A DNA stretch of 64,000 nucleotides from Jiangella mangrovi (GCF_014204975.1 NZ_JACHMM010000001.1:5270001-5334000), one strand, 5' to 3'; counted from the first letter of the stretch, positions 1 to 8,903 are shown. Numbers and translations: made by a program. Notes: generated by a model not told the origin, from the letters alone.

Positions 1-1228
1 CGGTCTCGGTGCCGCGGGGTCCGACCAGCTGCGCCCCGAGCAGCAGGCCGCTGCCGGCGTCGCCGGTGATGCGGATGGTGATCGGCTGCGCGCCCGGGTA
101 GTAGGCCTTGTGGTCGTCCGGCGTGGCGGTCGTGCTGACCGGGGCGAACCCGGCCGCCGTCGCCTCGTGCTCGCGCAGTCCGGTCCGGGCCGCGACCAGG
201 TCGAACACCTTCACCACCTGGGTGCCGAGGCTGCCGGCGAACGCGGCCGCACCGCCGAGGGCGTTCTCGCCGGCCACCCGGCCCTGCTTGTGCGCCGTCG
301 TCCCGAGCGGCAGGTAGGTGACGCCGAGCTGACGGTGGTGGGTGACGACGCAGTCGCCGGCGGCCCAGACGTGCGGCAGCCCGGTGGCCATGGACTCGTC
401 GACGACGACGGCGCCCCGCGGCCCGGTCCGCGCCCCGGCCGCGACCAGCAGATCGGTGTCCGGCCGGACTCCGACCACGACCAGCACCAGGTCGACATCC
501 CAGCCGAGCGGCTCGCCGTCCGGGCCGGCGCCGTCGACGTGCAGGCCGCCCGGCCCCGATTCATCGCGGGAGATCGCGGTGACCGTCGACTCCGTGTGGA
601 CGGTGACCCCGTAGCGGTCCAGCTCGGCGTGCACCAGCGCGCCCAGCTCGGGGTCGACGGTCGGCAGCACCTCGGGCAGCATCTCGACCTGGGTGACGGC
701 GATCCCGCGCGCGGTCAGGCCCTCGGCCATCTCCAGCCCGACGTAGCCGGCGCCGACGATGAGCGCGGTCGACGGCTGGATCCGGTCCAGGCTCTGCTCG
801 AGCGCGAACGTGTCGCCCATCGAGTGCAGCACGTGCACGCCGTCGGCCGCACCCAACGAGTCGAGGCCCGCGATCGGCGGCCGCACGGGCAGCGCGCCGG
901 TGCCGACGACCAGCTCGTCATAGCTCAGGAACGTCTCGCTGCCGTCGCTCTCGCGCAGGGCGAGTCGCTGCCCGTCGACGTCGATCGCGGTGGCGAGCGT
1001 GTCCAGCCGCAGCCGCATCCCGGTGGCCTCGAGGTCCGCGTGGGTGCGGTGCGCCAGGTTCGACCAGTGCCCTACCTCGCCGGAGATGTAGTACGGGATC
1101 CCGCAGATGGAGAAGTTCGGGTAGGCGTCGGCGACCACCACGGTCACCTCGGCCGACGGGTCCAGCTCGCGGGCGCGCAGCGCGGCGGAGATGCCGGCGT
1201 CGCTGCCGCCGATGGCGACGATGTGCAC
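1..1228 (-). CDS. FAD/NAD(P)-dependent oxidoreductase, CoA-disulfide reductase/NADH oxidase type (3' end outside window)
   Basis: 409 residues are visible. The N-terminal FAD loop IGGSDAGIS starts at residue 7. The motif SICGIPYY follows, with Cys42 at the redox-cysteine position of CoA-disulfide reductases and NADH oxidases. The NAD loop VGAGYVGLE and the second FAD motif WAAGDC come later. A GTG start at 1228 is chosen because GAGAGG sits just upstream and the aquaporin stop is 11 bases away, so the two are probably co-transcribed. Homology with the decayed copy at 36.2-36.7 kb suggests about 50 C-terminal residues lie beyond base 1. Known family members use NAD(P)H to reduce disulfides or oxygen. 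A role in arsenic tolerance is inferred only from the neighbours. Confidence 0.85.
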   Translation of the reverse strand, partial: MHIVAIGGSDAGISAALRARELDPSAEVTVVVADAYPNFSICGIPYYISGEVGHWSNLAHRTHADLEATGMRLRLDTLATAIDVDGQRLALRESDGSETFLSYDELVVGTGALPVRPPIAGLDSLGAADGVHVLHSMGDTFALEQSLDRIQPSTALIVGAGYVGLEMAEGLTARGIAVTQVEMLPEVLPTVDPELGALVHAELDRYGVTVHTESTVTAISRDESGPGGLHVDGAGPDGEPLGWDVDLVLVVVGVRPDTDLLVAAGARTGPRGAVVVDESMATGLPHVWAAGDCVVTHHRQLGVTYLPLGTTAHKQGRVAGENALGGAAAFAGSLGTQVVKVFDLVAARTGLREHEATAAGFAPVSTTATPDDHKAYYPGAQPITIRITGDAGSGLLLGAQLVGPRGTET

Positions 1229-1239
1229 AGGACTGCCTC

Positions 1240-2013
1240 TCAGGCTCGGGCTTCGACTTCGTGCGGTTCTGGATGCGGGACGACGACGGCGTCAGCGGCG
1301 CGGCCGACGCTGGGGTACAGAGCGAGAACCAAGAGGACGCCGACGGCGGCGCCGACCAGCTGGGCGCCGACGAACGCGGGCACCGACGACGGCGCGATCC
1401 CGGCGAACGTGTCGGTGAACATCCGCCCGACCGTCACGGCCGGGTTCGCGAACGACGTGGAGCTGGTGAACCAGTACGCCGCCCCGATGTACGCGCCGAC
1501 AGCCGGCGCAGCCAGGGCGCCGCGGCCGGTGCGCGCCAGGGCGAAGATCAGCAACACCAGGCCGGCGGTCGCGACCACCTCGCCGACCAGCAGCCCGGCG
1601 CCGGTGCGCTCCGTCGTCGCCAGGCCGGCGTCGACCTCGAACATCGCGTTCGCCAGCAGTGCCCCGCCGATCCCGCCGGCACCCTGCGCAACCACGTAGG
1701 CGCCGACCTCGCCACCGGACAAGCCCGCGCCGGATCGGCGGCCCAGCCACCAGTCCGCGATCGACACCACCGGGTTGAAGTGCGCACCGGACACCGGCCC
1801 GAACAGCAGGATCAACACCGTCAGACCCAGCACGGTCGCGGTGCTGTTCTGCAGCAACTGCAGCCCCACGTCGCCGGGCGACAACCGCTGCGCGGCGACC
1901 CCGGACCCCACGACGACCGCCACCAGGAGGCCTGTGCCGAGGAACTCGGCCAGCAGCCGCCGCCAGGGCGTCGCGGTGGATGGGACGTCTGCGAGCGGTA
2001 CGGATCGAGTCAC
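1240..2013 (-). CDS. Aquaglyceroporin of the MIP family (AqpS-like, arsenic operon)
   Basis: A six-helix channel of about 257 residues with both NPA boxes: HFNPVVS in the first half and FANPAVT in the second. In other ars operons such channels (AqpS) let arsenite leave down its gradient after arsenate reduction, replacing an ArsB/Acr3 pump. No pump gene is visible here, which fits that role. The frame also allows a GTG at 2031, but that would place coding sequence over the operator-like inverted repeat, so GTG 2013 (MTRSVPLADV) is preferred. Neither start has a clear ribosome-binding site. It is divergent from the ArsR fusion and probably co-transcribed with the oxidoreductase. Confidence 0.85.
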   Translation of the reverse strand: MTRSVPLADVPSTATPWRRLLAEFLGTGLLVAVVVGSGVAAQRLSPGDVGLQLLQNSTATVLGLTVLILLFGPVSGAHFNPVVSIADWWLGRRSGAGLSGGEVGAYVVAQGAGGIGGALLANAMFEVDAGLATTERTGAGLLVGEVVATAGLVLLIFALARTGRGALAAPAVGAYIGAAYWFTSSTSFANPAVTVGRMFTDTFAGIAPSSVPAFVGAQLVGAAVGVLLVLALYPSVGRAADAVVVPHPEPHEVEARA

Positions 2014-2020
2014 GGCGCCA

Positions 2021-2050
2021 TCTTGACCCACGGCTATAGCTCAGTCAAGA
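2021..2050. promoter_or_regulatory. ArsR-type operator over a divergent promoter
   Basis: A perfect 7-bp inverted repeat, TCTTGAC (2021-2027) and GTCAAGA (2044-2050), lies between the divergent aquaporin and ArsR-fusion genes. On the plus strand TTGACC (2023-2028), a 17-base spacer and CAAGAT (2046-2051) look like a -35/-10 pair that places the transcript start at or next to the ATG at 2059, so the arsR message is probably leaderless. The repeat arms cover both boxes, as expected for autorepression. Binding is inferred. Confidence 0.55.
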
Positions 2051-2058
2051 TTGAGGCA

Positions 2059-2730
2059 ATGAACAGTGAGCGAACGGATCTGGAGCGGCGGGCCGCCAAG
2101 CACGCGGCGCTGTCCGACCCCGCGCGGCTGCACATCGTCGACCTGCTCAGCCTCGGCGATCTCTCCCCCAGCGAGCTGCAGGCTCGTCTCGGGATGCCAT
2201 CCAACCTGCTGGCCCACCACCTCAAGACGCTCGAGGCGGCGGAGTTCCTGGTCCGCGGCCGCTCCGAGGCCGACAGGCGGCGCAGCTACGTCCGGCTCCT
2301 GCCCGGCGCGCTCGACGGCCTGACTCCCGGCGCCGCCGACCGCGCGCACCGGGTGGTGTTCGTCTGCACCGCCAACTCCGCCCGCTCCCAGCTCGCCGCC
2401 GCACTCTGGCGACGGACCAGCGGCATCCCCGTCGCCTCCGCCGGCACCCACCCCGCCGACCGCGTCGACCCCGGCGCCGTCGCCGCGGCACGCCGCCATC
2501 GCATCCCGTTGCAACCGACCAGGCCGCGCAGGCTCGCCGACATCGCCGCCCGCGGCGACTACGTCGTCACCGTCTGCGACCACGCTCATGAAGAGCTCGG
2601 CGAACTCGGCGGATTGCACTGGTCCATCCCCGACCCCGTCCGGGTGGGCACCGATGAGGCCTTCGACACCGCGGTCGACGCGCTCGCGAGCCGTGTCGAG
2701 GGCCTCGCCGCACGACTCTCGGCCTCCTGA
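2059..2730 (+). CDS. ArsR-type repressor fused to a low-molecular-weight phosphatase/arsenate reductase domain
   Basis: 223 residues. Residues 1 to about 90 form a winged-helix ArsR domain (recognition region SNLLAHHLKTLEAAEFL). Residues from about 97 are a low-molecular-weight tyrosine phosphatase fold with the CX5R loop CTANSAR followed by Ser, and a DP motif in IPDPV. Only two cysteines are seen: the CX5R one and one in VTVCDHAHEE. The DNA-binding half has none, so the usual three-cysteine arsenite sensor of ArsR is absent. The phosphatase half lacks the third cysteine of thioredoxin-coupled ArsC enzymes. It may use mycothiol or act as an oxyanion sensor. The arsC gene follows 14 bases later with AGAGGAG between. 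Confidence 0.85.
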   Translation: MNSERTDLERRAAKHAALSDPARLHIVDLLSLGDLSPSELQARLGMPSNLLAHHLKTLEAAEFLVRGRSEADRRRSYVRLLPGALDGLTPGAADRAHRVVFVCTANSARSQLAAALWRRTSGIPVASAGTHPADRVDPGAVAAARRHRIPLQPTRPRRLADIAARGDYVVTVCDHAHEELGELGGLHWSIPDPVRVGTDEAFDTAVDALASRVEGLAARLSAS

Positions 2731-2744
2731 GAGGAGCCATCACC

Positions 2745-3416
2745 ATGTCCCAGACCTACGATCGCGCACCGCTCACGCTGGACCAGCAGGTCGCACTCAC
2801 GACCGCGGCCACCCGGCTTGCGAGTGATTTCGAGGGCACCTTCGGCCAGGAGACGATCGAACGATTCCTACACACCTCCTACGACCAGTTCGCCGGGCGT
2901 GCCGTCGTCGCGAACTTCCTGCCGCTGCTCGCCGAGCGGTTCGCCCGCCAGCGCCTCACCGCCCTCGCCCGCGTCGAAGGCCGCAGCAACGACGGCCGTC
3001 CCACCGTCCTGTTCCTGTGCGTCCACAACGCCGGCCGCTCGCAGATGGCCCTCGGCTTCTTCCAGCACCACGCCGGCGACGACGCCATCGCCTGGTCCGG
3101 CGGCTCCGAACCAGGCGAGCACGTCAACCCCATGGCCATCGCCGCCATGGCCGAACGCGGCATCGACATCTCCGCCGAGTACCCCAAGCCCTGGACCGAC
3201 GAGATCGTCCGCGCCGCCGACGTCGTCGTCACCATGGGCTGCGGCGACGCCTGCCCCGTCTTCCCCGGCAAGCGCTACGAGGACTGGACCCTCGACGACC
3301 CCGCCGGCCAGGACCTCGACGCCGTCCGCCCCATCCGCGACGAGATCGAACACCGGGTCCTGACCCTGCTCGACCAGCTCGGCGTGTCGCAGGCTCCATC
3401 AGCAGGTCACTCGTAG
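2745..3416 (+). CDS. arsC: Arsenate reductase, phosphatase-fold, with N-terminal helical domain
   Basis: 223 residues. The first 80 or so are a helical extension, as in the ArsC1' type of Corynebacterium. The catalytic fold follows, with CVHNAGRSQ (nucleophile Cys92), the pair MGCGDACP that supplies the two resolving cysteines, and a DPAGQ acid loop. All three redox cysteines are therefore present, unlike in the fusion protein upstream. It reduces arsenate to arsenite, which the aquaporin could release. It shares an operon with the ArsR fusion. The 3' end overlaps the convergent pseudogene by 10 bases. Confidence 0.9.
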   Translation: MSQTYDRAPLTLDQQVALTTAATRLASDFEGTFGQETIERFLHTSYDQFAGRAVVANFLPLLAERFARQRLTALARVEGRSNDGRPTVLFLCVHNAGRSQMALGFFQHHAGDDAIAWSGGSEPGEHVNPMAIAAMAERGIDISAEYPKPWTDEIVRAADVVVTMGCGDACPVFPGKRYEDWTLDDPAGQDLDAVRPIRDEIEHRVLTLLDQLGVSQAPSAGHS

Positions 3417-4181
3417 GGCCGGACCAGCCGCGCACCCTCCCACCAGGTGCAGATCGGGACGAAGCCGCCGGCCTCGCCCATCAGCTCCAGCAACGGGCGT
3501 GAGGGCCGTTCGATCGACAGGGACTCGAACGCGACCAACTTGCGGACGTTCACCGTCATGATGAAGTCGCCGAGCGGATCGTCACGCACGATCGAACCGA
3601 TGCTGTCCATGGCCATCGTCAGGCAGTCCAGGATCAACGCCAGGGCGCGGACGGCGCTCGCGGGCCACTGAGGCTCATCGGTCAGCGAGCCACGACAGAT
3701 CGAGCCGCTGACCGTCATCGCCGAGGGACTGGAACCGGGCCTTAGTGCTGGTGTGCTTCGAGGTCGGCTCCTCGGCCGCGGCGAGGAACGCCGCGGCGTC
3801 CGGGTAATGGTCGAGGCCCACGGCGTCACGTTCCTCACCGACGCGGCGTAGTCCCGACCAGGTGTCCTTGAAGTACTCCTCATACCGAGCGGGGCTATTC
3901 GCCACGACGGCGACCGCCACGGAGTGCTCGAAGATCTGCCGCAGGAGCGGGTGGGCGGCCTGGCAGTATCCGTTGGTGAACAGCACGCTCACCGCTTCGG
4001 CGACGTAGCAGATGTGCTGCGCCCACGACGCGATCGCGGGCAACACGTCGCCGGCGTCCCCGTCCACCGCAGCCCACGATCCTGCGACACTGAGCCAGGC
4101 AGACCGGCACTCGTTCACCAAGCCGGTGAGGACCTCGACCGACCGCTGGTCACCCCTGGGCGTCCTCCTGCCTGCGCTCAT
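3407..4181 (-). pseudogene. Frameshifted DUF5677-like protein of unknown function
   Basis: Two frames together make one protein. From ATG 4181 the frame reads MSAGRRTPRG and continues to SWLADR, stopping at 3675. The next frame continues SLTDEPQWPASAV to the stop at 3407. The crossover is near 3680-3690. The N-terminal half is helical with HPLLRQIFEHSVAVAVV, which resembles DUF5677 proteins. That assignment is from memory of the motif and moderate. A sequencing error cannot be excluded, because both halves keep coding-like composition. No function is proposed. Confidence 0.55.
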
Positions 4182-4263
4182 TGTCGAGCGCCGCGGCCTT
4201 CGGGCGGCGCGAGGACGCACCGAGCGTGTCGGCTGCCGTGCCCGGCAGCCGACGCCCTGTCGA

Positions 4264-4750
4264 TCAGCCCAGCGTGCGAACCGGCGCAATCAGCGTGATC
4301 AGCTCCGGACCCGCCGAGACCCCACAGCAGCCGCCGCTGGCGTCGTCACCGTCGTAGCCGCCGGATCCGCCGCAGACGCCGGACTCCGGCAAGACGAGCT
4401 CGACGCGCTCGGCGCTCGCCCGGTCGCCGGCGAAGTCGGCGGCGATGCTGCGGACCTGCTCGTAGCCGGTCATGGCGAGGAAGGTGGGCCCCCGGCCGTA
4501 GCTCTTCATCCCCGCGAGGTACACGCCCGGCTCGGGGTGGGCCAGCTCGAGCACGCCGTGCGGCGACGCTGCCGCAGGAGTGGACGTTCGGGTCGATCAT
4601 CGGCGCGAGCTTCACCGGCGCCTGCAGCGTGGCGTCCAGCTCCAGCCGCAGCTCGGACAGCCAGGCGAGGTCGGGGCGCAGGCCGGTCAGCGCGATCACG
4701 TGATCGACGCCATCGATGCGGCTCCCCGCATCCGGGACCAGGCTCACCCG
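4264..4750 (-). pseudogene. 3' remnant of an ArsO-like FAD-dependent oxidoreductase
   Basis: The 3' third of a flavoprotein often found beside arsR in actinobacteria. Frame one carries SRIDGVDHVIALTGLRPDL and ends near DPNVHSCGSV. A one-base shift near 4561 leads to HGVLELAHPEPGVYLAGMKS, a long VELVLPESGVCGG stretch and a C-terminal CCGV. The N-terminal FAD and NADPH domains are missing. The upstream cut at about 4745 meets the truncated ArsR of the plus-strand pseudogene, so one deletion probably removed both 5' ends and the shared promoter region. Confidence 0.7.
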
Positions 4751-5511
4751 GCCGTGCTGTCCGATCCCACCCGGGTGCGGTTGCTGCACGCCGTCGCCAC
4801 CTCCCACGGCGGCATGACGGTCGGCGAGCTGACCGAGCTGCCCGGCATCAGCCAGTCGACGGCCTCACACCATGTGCGCAAGCTCGCCGACGCCCGCTTC
4901 GTCCACGTGGCCAAGGTCGGCACCAGCACCCGCGTCACCGTCAACGAGGCCTGCTGCACCGGCCTGCCGCACATGGCCGAGGTCGTCATGGGCATGACCG
5001 CCGCCAATCGTCCCTGCTGCCCCGACGACATCCCCGCCGACGTCTCCGTGCGCGAGCTGCGTGACGACGACTGGGCCGACGTGCGGCGCATCTACCGCCA
5101 TGGCATCGACACCGGCATCGCCACCTTCGAGACGTCCGTGCCGCCGAGCACTCGGCTGGCCGCGGCCTGGCTGCCCGGGCACCGGTGGGTCGCCGAGATC
5201 GACGGCGCCCTCGTCGGCTGGACCTCGATCTCCCCGGTGTCCGACCGCGGCGTCGGCGAGACCTCGGTCTACGTCGACTCCGAGTTCCGCGGCCGCGGGG
5301 TCGGGAAGGCGCTGCTACGCCGACAGGTCACCGCCGCCGACAACGACGAGATCTGGACGCTGCAGACCTCGATCTTCACCGAGAACCCGCGCCAACCTCA
5401 CCCTGCACCACCAGGCCGGCTACCGCACCGTCGGCATCCGCGAGCGCATCGCCCAGCGCGACGGCACCCTGGCACGACACCGTCCTGCTCGAGCGCCGCC
5501 GGAGTTCCTGA
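4741..5511 (+). pseudogene. ArsR-GNAT (ArsN-like) fusion, 5'-truncated and frameshifted
   Basis: The remnant opens inside an ArsR domain (LSDPTRVRLLHAVAT, then TASHHVRKLADARFV and the cysteine pair in NEACCTGLPH). It continues as a GNAT acetyltransferase (VRELRDDDWADVRRIY, acetyl-CoA loop RGRGVGKALL). After IFTENPR the frame shifts near 5395 to LTLHHQAGYRTVGIRERI and again near 5470 to WHDTVLLERRRSS. ArsN1-type acetyltransferases inactivate arsinothricin and phosphinothricin. The intact gene would have joined arsenic sensing to that detoxification. Here it has lost its start and has two shifts, so it is dead. A second copy of its 3' end lies at 36672. Confidence 0.75.
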
Positions 5512-6001
5512 TCCTCCGGCAGGCCCGGCACCCGCACCCACCGACAACGAAGTCCGACCGCGACGCGGCGCGCTGACGACGGCGATCCAGGCCAGTGGTA
5601 GCCCTGCGAGCAGGAGGATCGGCCAGGCTCTACTCACACGTGACGCCGGCCCATATGCCAGGAACTCGTCGACGCGCGGACCGACACGAGCCTGAACCCA
5701 CTCGACGCACGCCCGGCGACCAAACCCCCGCTCGCCCGTGGTGATACTCGACGAACTGCGCCGGGAGCGACACGAGGAGGTAGCGATCCGACCCCCCGAC
5801 GCGAGCGTCGTATTGCCGTCGAGGGACCGGCCGAACAGGCTCGAGTCCAAGCGTCGGCGGTCGCTTTCGGATACGTCCTGAGCCCGGCGGCGAAGAGGTG
5901 CACAGGTCTGCTCACGGATGGCCCTTGTGCTGCCTTGACGGGAAGCAGTAGCCCTGCGCGCTCACTCGAGAGGACGGCGATTCGATCGGTATCGGTGATC
6001 G
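5512..6001. other. Gap without a convincing gene
   Basis: About 490 bases between the ArsR-GNAT remnant and the sensor kinase. A minus-strand frame (5634-6005) starts with an ATG that overlaps the kinase stop as ATGA, so a small coupled protein is possible, but its residue usage is arginine/serine-rich and shadow-like. Another minus frame contains a hydrophobic run, RAWPILLLAGLPLAWIAVV (near 5590-5645), which may be the remnant of a membrane protein. Neither is supported further. Confidence 0.3.
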
Positions 6002-8071
6002 TCATGTCGTCGTGATGTCAACCGTTCCTGACACCCGAGTGCCGATTCCCTGGGTGCTGTCGATGGTGAGGCTGCCGCCGACCGCGTCGAGTCGATCGGC
6101 GATGTTGACGAGTCCGGAACTCGACCGGCGTGCGTCGACGCGGTCGGGGCGGAATCCCTTGCCGTCGTCGACCACAGAGAAGGTCAGAGCATCCTCCTCG
6201 TCGACGAGCCGGACCTCGATCCTGGACGCGCCGCTGTGTGCGAACGCGTTCTGGATCGCCTCGAGGCAGGCGAAGTAGACCGCGGACTCGATCGCGGCGT
6301 CGTAGCGGCCGGTGCCATCGGCGGACACGGCGACGGGGATCGGCAGGTTGCGCACGTACGCCCGTAGCGCGGCCGCGACCCCGTCCTGGTCGAGGATCGG
6401 AGGTTGCAGGCCGCGGGCGAGGTCGCGCAGTGTGCCGACGGCAGCGTCGATCCCTTCGGCGACCTCGGCCAGGTCGGCGGCCAGAGCATCCGGGGTATCG
6501 GCCGATGCCGAGCCTGCCTGATCGGCGACCCGGGACTGGATGAGGGCGAGCCGCAATCGCAGGGCGACGAGTTGCGCTTGGGCCCCGTCGTGGAGGTCGC
6601 GCTCGACGCTGCGCCGGGCCGAGTCCTGGGCCTCGACCAGCCGCCGGCGCGAGGACCGCAGCTCGTCGAGCTGCGCTTCGAGCGTGGCGGTGAGCCGGGC
6701 GTTGTGCAGTGCGGCGCCTGCGACGTGCGCGACATCGGCCAGCAGCTCCCGTGCGTCCGGGGCGAGGTCGCCGGGAACATCGACCAGGAGCCGCAGCTCG
6801 CCGAAGTGTTCGCCGTGACTCGTGACCTGTTCGGTCAGCGCGGTGGTATGGGCGCCGTCGGGTCCGGTCGCGGCGGCCGGTTCGAACCCGCGATCACCGT
6901 GCAGCCATGCCTCGACGCGGCGTGCCCCGGTGCCCCGGCGCAGCGCGTCGACCACCCCGGCGAGCAGGTCGTCGTAGGCACCGCTGCCGGCGTGGGCCGC
7001 GACCTGAGACACCACCTCCATGCGATCAGCCGCCAGGCGGAACACGATCCGATCGATCAGCCGCCGCGCGGCACGACGCACCGGCTCCACACTCAGCGCC
7101 ACGACGCCGACCGCGACCAGCGGCAGCACGTCGTTGTCGGTCAGCCGCGCCGCCAGCAGCCCGGCCGTGATCGTCACCGCGGCGAAGCCGATCGTCATCA
7201 CCACCGAGAGGCCGGCCGCGACCGTGCTGCGGGCGAGCACGGGCTCGAGGTCATGGACCCGGAAGCGCGCGGCGGCGAGAGCGTAGGCGATCAGCAGCAC
7301 CTGGAGCGCGATCAGCACCGTCGGGATCCACAACCACGGCCACGGGTAGGTCGCAATCCACAGAACGGCGAGCACGGCGACCGTGGTGCCGACCACCTGG
7401 AACGGTCGCCGATCGCCGGTGCCCGCCCGTCTCCAGTGCACGGCCAGGCCGGCCAGCGACCCTGCCGTCGCGGCAAGCAGAACCAGCAGGCCCGCCGCGA
7501 GGAGGACCTCGACGACCGCCGGCGTCTCGCTCACCGACCAGGTGCTCGTCGGCCAGCCGTCGATGATCAGGCCGATCAGGAAGACAGCCCCGCCGATGGC
7601 GGCCAGCCACAGCACGGCACGCCAGCGTGGACCCGGCAACCGCCCGTCAGGGAAGAGCACCGGAAGCACGGTGAGCAGGAGCACGACCTGTGGCAGCCAC
7701 AACCAGTTCATGATCCACAGCGGCACCGAAGCCGTCAGCGGCATCTCCGCCGGGATCAGTGGATGGTCCTCGGTGATGGGCGCGTCGTAGCCCCACGAGA
7801 CCATGGCCACATCGGCCATCGCCGCGACAGCGACGTGCGCGGCGCCCAGTCCCGAGATCACCAGGAGGACCGGTCCGATCGCGTTGTCGGCCCGGCGGAG
7901 CACGACCAGACGCCCGACCCATGACAGCGTCAACGCTGCCGGGGCGTTGTGGAACACGTAGAGCCCATACACCACGTCGGCCGATCGTCCACGCACCCAG
8001 AGCGAGGCGACAGCAACGACCGTCACCGCGGTGATGACCGCCGCCGCGACCGTCGCCGTCCGTCGCTGCAT
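6002..8071 (-). CDS. Membrane sensor histidine kinase, NarL/HisKA_3 type
   Basis: 689 residues from ATG 8071, which has GGAGGCG nine bases upstream. The same frame runs open further 5' across a strong palindrome but shows no coding features. The first 270 residues or so are a multi-helix membrane region. A GAF-like stretch follows, then the dimerisation helix ERDLHDGAQ with phospho-acceptor His494, and a compact ATPase domain (NAFAHSGAS, DDGKGF, SGLVNIADRLDAVGG). This architecture pairs with LuxR/NarL response regulators, and one lies divergently at 8904. The signal is unknown. Confidence 0.85.
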   Translation of the reverse strand: MQRRTATVAAAVITAVTVVAVASLWVRGRSADVVYGLYVFHNAPAALTLSWVGRLVVLRRADNAIGPVLLVISGLGAAHVAVAAMADVAMVSWGYDAPITEDHPLIPAEMPLTASVPLWIMNWLWLPQVVLLLTVLPVLFPDGRLPGPRWRAVLWLAAIGGAVFLIGLIIDGWPTSTWSVSETPAVVEVLLAAGLLVLLAATAGSLAGLAVHWRRAGTGDRRPFQVVGTTVAVLAVLWIATYPWPWLWIPTVLIALQVLLIAYALAAARFRVHDLEPVLARSTVAAGLSVVMTIGFAAVTITAGLLAARLTDNDVLPLVAVGVVALSVEPVRRAARRLIDRIVFRLAADRMEVVSQVAAHAGSGAYDDLLAGVVDALRRGTGARRVEAWLHGDRGFEPAAATGPDGAHTTALTEQVTSHGEHFGELRLLVDVPGDLAPDARELLADVAHVAGAALHNARLTATLEAQLDELRSSRRRLVEAQDSARRSVERDLHDGAQAQLVALRLRLALIQSRVADQAGSASADTPDALAADLAEVAEGIDAAVGTLRDLARGLQPPILDQDGVAAALRAYVRNLPIPVAVSADGTGRYDAAIESAVYFACLEAIQNAFAHSGASRIEVRLVDEEDALTFSVVDDGKGFRPDRVDARRSSSGLVNIADRLDAVGGSLTIDSTQGIGTRVSGTVDITTT

Positions 8072-8122
8072 CGTCGGCGCCTCCACGCACCCGAGTATCG
8101 ACCCCTGAGTACCGGCATGGGA

Positions 8123-8158
8123 GGCGGTCAGCCGCACCCGAGGGTGTGGCTGACCGCC
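8123..8158. promoter_or_regulatory. Long palindrome between divergent genes
   Basis: The arm GGCGGTCAGCCGCACCC (8123-8139) pairs with GGGTGTGGCTGACCGCC (8142-8158). That is 17 pairs with one G-T wobble and a 2-base loop. It sits 50 bases upstream of the kinase ATG and 88 bases upstream of the membrane-protein ATG. No gene ends here, so an ordinary terminator is unlikely. It could be a dimeric operator or a cruciform-forming site. Confidence 0.6.
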
Positions 8159-8246
8159 CGTGCGATCGGCGGCCAGCGCCCTGGGCGCGGACGCCCGTCC
8201 GGTCCAGGCTCGACTCATCCGGTCCCGTGTCTACCTGGAGGTCATC

Positions 8247-8882
8247 ATGACCGCACCGCCCGATCTCCGGCCAGGGCTACGTTTCCTGGCCTTCGCCGTC
8301 ATCGCGGCACCAGTCGTGTTCCTGCTCAGCGACATCGCCTACCTCGTTGCCGGCAATGGCATCAACAACGGTGTCCTCGGCGGCACGATCGGTGTCTGGT
8401 CCTGTTTCCTCCTCGGCTGGGCGTTCGTCGGCGTCTCCCGCACTCTGGAGCCGCATGCTCCACGCGGTGCGCTCGCGCTCCTCATCCTCGCCATCCCGGC
8501 GGCCTGCGCGGGTGCGGCGTTCAACGTGAACGCGCTGCACTGGGACCACTTCGGCAGGGACTTCGTCGAGGCGGCCTTCGACGACGGCTCGGCAACCGTG
8601 GGGCTGCTGGCCTTCCTTCCGTGGGGATGGTTCGCCCCGGCGTCCTTCGTCCTCACCGGCATCCTGGTGTGGCGCACACGCATCGCACCCACCTGGGCAG
8701 CAGCGTTGACGACGCTCGGCGGCGTCCTCTTCTTCTCGGGTCGCCCCGCCGGCATCGAACCGCTGACCATCGCCGCCGATGTGGTCCTGGTCCTCGGCGT
8801 CGTGCCGATCGGGCTCGCGATGCTCTCCCGGGCCGGCCACGACCGAGCCGTGTCGCGCGCATCGCAGGTCGCGGCGCTCTGA
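8247..8882 (+). CDS. Integral membrane protein of unknown function
   Basis: 211 residues, start ATG 8247 with TGGAGG seven bases upstream. Six hydrophobic segments are visible (for example FLAFAVIAAPVVFLLSDIAYL, ALALLILAIPAACAGAAF and VVLVLGVVPIGLAML), joined by short loops with no catalytic motif. It lies 21 bases before the response-regulator gene in the same direction, so the two are probably co-transcribed. A role in sensing with the divergent kinase is possible but only contextual. Confidence 0.75.
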   Translation: MTAPPDLRPGLRFLAFAVIAAPVVFLLSDIAYLVAGNGINNGVLGGTIGVWSCFLLGWAFVGVSRTLEPHAPRGALALLILAIPAACAGAAFNVNALHWDHFGRDFVEAAFDDGSATVGLLAFLPWGWFAPASFVLTGILVWRTRIAPTWAAALTTLGGVLFFSGRPAGIEPLTIAADVVLVLGVVPIGLAMLSRAGHDRAVSRASQVAAL

Positions 8883-8903
8883 CCGGATCGCTACGGTGCC
8901 GTC

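Noticed and set aside
110-1699. Long plus-strand open frame of 529 codons
   Set aside because: It lies antisense to the oxidoreductase and aquaporin, which carry clear motifs; its sequence is a GC-rich shadow.
1261-2058. Upstream extension of the ArsR-fusion frame to 489 codons
   Set aside because: It runs over the operator and is antisense to the aquaporin; the ArsR fold begins at 2059.
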